Positions 61,621 through 64,000 of a stretch of 64,000 bases of DNA are shown in pieces (within the stretch, counting starts at the first letter, position 1; the number at the start of each line of letters is the position of its first letter). The translations under genes and the position numbers were made by a program. The notes under the pieces were generated by a model that worked only from the letters and a program-made list of their open reading frames with translations, was not told the origin of the DNA and searched no databases. The DNA comes from Rhizobium anhuiense (GTDB lineage Bacteria; Pseudomonadota; Alphaproteobacteria; Rhizobiales; Rhizobiaceae): the NCBI RefSeq assembly GCF_003985145.1, contig NZ_ML133539.1, positions 49,256-113,255 on the forward strand, read 5' to 3'.

Positions 61621-63630
61621 ATGTTCAAGAAAATCCTGATCGCGAATCGCGGCGAAATCGCCTGCCGCGTGATCAAGACTGCGCGCCGCATGGGCATTCA
61701 AACCGTCGCGGTCTATTCGGATGCGGATCGGGACGCGCTGCATGTCGAGATGGCCGACGAGGCCGTGCATATCGGCCCGGCCGCCGCGTCGGAAAGTTAT
61801 CTGGTTGCCGAAAAGATCATCGCTGCCTGCAAGGCGACTGGCGCCGAGGCGGTGCATCCGGGCTACGGCTTCCTCTCCGAACGCGCCTCCTTCTGCGCCG
61901 AGTTGGAAAAGCAGGGAATCGTCTTCATCGGCCCGAAGCCGAAGGCGATCATGGCGATGGGCGACAAGATCGAATCGAAGAAATTCGCCAACGCCGCCGG
62001 AGTCTCCACCGTGCCCGGCCATCTCGGCATCATCGAGGATGCCGTCCATGCGGAAGTGATATCAGCCGGGATCGGCTATCCCGTCATGATCAAGGCTTCG
62101 GCTGGCGGCGGCGGCAAGGGCATGCGTATTGCCTGGAACGAGGCGGAGGTGCGCGACGGCTTCGAGCGCGCCCGCTCGGAGGCGAAGAGCTCATTCGGCG
62201 ACGACCGTGTCTTCATCGAGAAATTCGTCGTTGAGCCGCGCCATATCGAGATCCAGGTCCTGGCCGATGCACATGGCAACGTCGTCTACCTCGGCGAACG
62301 CGAATGCTCGATCCAGCGGCGGAACCAGAAGGTCGCGGAAGAGGCGCCCTCGCCTTTCCTCGACGAAAAAACCCGCAAGGCGATGGGTGAACAATCGGTC
62401 GCCTTGGCGAAAGCCGTCGACTACCAGAGCGCCGGCACCGTCGAGTTCATCGTCGACCGCGACCGCAATTTCTATTTCCTGGAAATGAACACCCGTCTGC
62501 AGGTCGAGCACCCGGTGACCGAACTCGTCACCGGCATCGATCTCGTCGAGCAGATGATCCGTGTCGCAGCGGGCGAGCCCCTTCCCTTTGCTCAAGGAGA
62601 TGTCAGGCTCGACGGCTGGGCGATCGAGAGCCGGCTCTATGCCGAAGATCCCTACCGCAATTTCCTGCCCTCGATCGGCCGCCTGACGCGCTACCGCCCG
62701 CCGGCGGAAGGCAGGACCGGCAATGTCGTCATCCGCAACGATACCGGCGTCTTCGAGGGTGCGGAGATCTCGATGTATTACGATCCGATGATCGCCAAGC
62801 TCTGCACCTGGGCGCCGACGCGGCTCGAGGCGATCGAGGCCATGGCCCGGGCGCTCGACGGCTTCGTCGTCGACGGCATCGAACATAATGTTCCTTTCCT
62901 GGCGGCGCTGATGAAACATCCCCGCTGGCGCGAGGGCCGGCTTTCCACGGGCTTCATCGCCGAGGAATATCCCGATGGTTTCGCGCCGATGAAACCGGAG
63001 CCGCAAGAGGAGGCCGTGCTTGCCGCCATCGCGCTTTCCGCATCGCTGATCGAGGCGAACCGCCGCGAACGTTTCGCCGATCGCCTGCGTGCTGCATCGG
63101 GCGCGCTGCGCGAGCACTGGGTGGTCAAAATCGGCGACAACCACGTCGCCGCAAGATTGCTCGACGGTCTCGTCACCATCCCTTTCGATATGGACATGGC
63201 GATCGAGGGCGAGAACCGGAGTGTTGTCACCGACTGGAGACCGGGAGACCCTGTGTGGAGCGGCAAGGTCGGCGGTCGCGACATCATCGCGCAGGTCCGT
63301 CCCGTTCTCAACGGGTTGCGCATCGACTGGCAGGGGCTTTCGGTGAGGGCCAAGGTGTTTTCGCCACGTCATGCCGAACTCGACAGGCTGATGCCGGTGA
63401 AGCTGCCGCCCGATACCTCCAAGCTCCTGCTCTGCCCGATGCCCGGCCTCGTCATCGCCATCGCCGTTGCCGAGGGTCAGGAGGTCAAGGCCGGTGAGAC
63501 GCTTGCGATCGTCGAGGCGATGAAGATGGAAAACGTGCTGCGCGCCGACCGCGATCTCGTCGTCTCCAAGATCAATGCTGCAGCCGGCGAAAGCCTGGCC
63601 GTCGATGCCGTGATCATGGAATTCGCCTGA
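61621..63630 (+). CDS. pccA: Biotin-dependent acyl-CoA carboxylase alpha subunit, probably propionyl-CoA carboxylase
   Basis: This 669-residue subunit has a biotin carboxylase domain (KILIANRGEIACRVI, the ATP loop KASAGGGGKGMRI, EMNTRLQVEHPVTE), a BT linker domain (FEGAEISMYYDPMIAKLCTWAPTR, MDMAIEGENR) and a C-terminal biotinyl domain with VEAMKMEN. The BT domain resembles propionyl-CoA carboxylase more than methylcrotonyl-CoA carboxylase, so propionyl-CoA to methylmalonyl-CoA is the likely reaction. The beta subunit is not adjacent in this window. The start at 61621 is clear. Confidence 0.88.
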   Translation: MFKKILIANRGEIACRVIKTARRMGIQTVAVYSDADRDALHVEMADEAVHIGPAAASESYLVAEKIIAACKATGAEAVHPGYGFLSERASFCAELEKQGIVFIGPKPKAIMAMGDKIESKKFANAAGVSTVPGHLGIIEDAVHAEVISAGIGYPVMIKASAGGGGKGMRIAWNEAEVRDGFERARSEAKSSFGDDRVFIEKFVVEPRHIEIQVLADAHGNVVYLGERECSIQRRNQKVAEEAPSPFLDEKTRKAMGEQSVALAKAVDYQSAGTVEFIVDRDRNFYFLEMNTRLQVEHPVTELVTGIDLVEQMIRVAAGEPLPFAQGDVRLDGWAIESRLYAEDPYRNFLPSIGRLTRYRPPAEGRTGNVVIRNDTGVFEGAEISMYYDPMIAKLCTWAPTRLEAIEAMARALDGFVVDGIEHNVPFLAALMKHPRWREGRLSTGFIAEEYPDGFAPMKPEPQEEAVLAAIALSASLIEANRRERFADRLRAASGALREHWVVKIGDNHVAARLLDGLVTIPFDMDMAIEGENRSVVTDWRPGDPVWSGKVGGRDIIAQVRPVLNGLRIDWQGLSVRAKVFSPRHAELDRLMPVKLPPDTSKLLLCPMPGLVIAIAVAEGQEVKAGETLAIVEAMKMENVLRADRDLVVSKINAAAGESLAVDAVIMEFA

Positions 63631-63738
63631 AAGGGAAAGACCGGGCGGCCGGGTGTTTTTGCTTGAGCCGAGTTCGTCGACCATGCCAAGCTCGAGCCCG
63701 ATAAATCAGCTGGGAAGCAACAAAATCAGCAGGGAGAT

Positions 63739-64000
63739 ATGAAGATGGACGTTCGCGCCGCCGTTGCCGTTCAGGCCGGAAAACCGCTCGAAGTGATGAC
63801 CGTGCAGCTGGAAGGGCCGAAGGCCGGCGAAGTGCTGGTCGAGGTCAAGGCGACGGGCATCTGCCACACCGATGATTTCACTTTGTCGGGCGCCGATCCG
63901 GAAGGCCTGTTTCCGGCCATCCTCGGCCATGAGGGCGCCGGCATCGTCGTCGATGTCGGCCCGGGCGTCACCTCGGTCAAGAAGGGCGACCACGTCATTC
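63739..64000 (+). CDS. S-(hydroxymethyl)glutathione dehydrogenase / class III alcohol dehydrogenase, partial
   Basis: The first 87 codons are in the window. They read MKMDVRAAVAVQAGKPLEVM, then GEVLVEVKATGICHTDDFTLSG with the catalytic zinc cysteine, then FPAILGHEGAGIVVDVG with the zinc histidine. This is the N-terminal part of a zinc medium-chain dehydrogenase for glutathione-dependent formaldehyde oxidation. AGGGAG lies upstream; ATG 63739 or 63745 may start. The right edge cuts the gene. Confidence 0.92.
   Translation, partial: MKMDVRAAVAVQAGKPLEVMTVQLEGPKAGEVLVEVKATGICHTDDFTLSGADPEGLFPAILGHEGAGIVVDVGPGVTSVKKGDHVI

Overview
The window looks like the chromosome of a Rhizobium species, close to the R. 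leguminosarum / R. etli group. The basis is high GC content, typical rhizobial housekeeping genes (thrS, yidD, folE, hisI, lipB, mgtE, pccA-like, class III alcohol dehydrogenase), rhizobial families such as DUF2336, DUF1489, DUF2267 and bacterial transglutaminase-like cysteine proteinases, and palindromic intergenic repeats of the rhizobial mosaic type. The species assignment is inference from protein character; no search was run.

Positions 1 to about 19.7 kb are accessory DNA. The right part (11.7-19.3 kb) is a Tn7-like transposition module in one direction: tnsA, a DDE transposase tnsB, an AAA+ tnsC/tniB and tniQ. Four small genes precede tnsA, and by eye each resembles a detached piece of the neighbouring TnsB: three resemble its internal DNA-binding region and one the start of its catalytic domain. 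The tniQ 3' end is decayed and the TnsA active site is unusual. The left part (0.5-11.2 kb) reads as cargo. It has a complete DNA 5-cytosine methyltransferase, a 1761-residue protein with an N-terminal GHKL ATPase and a C-terminal NO VEIN/DUF3883-type nuclease-like domain, a second full-length methyltransferase paralogue that has lost its catalytic cysteine loop, and an unknown 238-residue protein. I read this as a candidate anti-invader system in which an active and a dead methyltransferase are paired with a giant ATPase-nuclease. It is the most interesting part of the window.

Positions 19.8-28.1 kb are a junction zone with much decay: an acyltransferase behind a truncated HlyD-type secretion adaptor, a frameshifted phytase-esterase-like gene, an intact AI-2E family transporter, a broken IS5-type transposase, a stump of an IS21 IstB, and a beta-helix/RTX protein that looks like a type I secretion substrate.

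Positions 28.1-64 kb are ordinary core chromosome. Groups include a nitroreductase/flavin-reductase pair; thrS; a compact minus-strand group DUF1697-DUF2267-yidD-IscU-like; folE-hisI-patatin; CBS and rhomboid genes; PAS and PilZ genes; envelope genes (transglutaminase-like protease, DD-carboxypeptidase with SPOR domain); L-serine dehydratase; two acyltransferase-like membrane proteins; MerR and mgtE; a deformylase-like gene lacking two metal ligands; lipB; tRNA-Leu(GAG); a DMT transporter; a biotin-dependent carboxylase alpha subunit; and the start of a glutathione-dependent formaldehyde dehydrogenase cut by the right edge. A strong orphan terminator at 40.85 kb on the minus strand suggests a small RNA. 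No rRNA genes or CRISPR arrays were seen.
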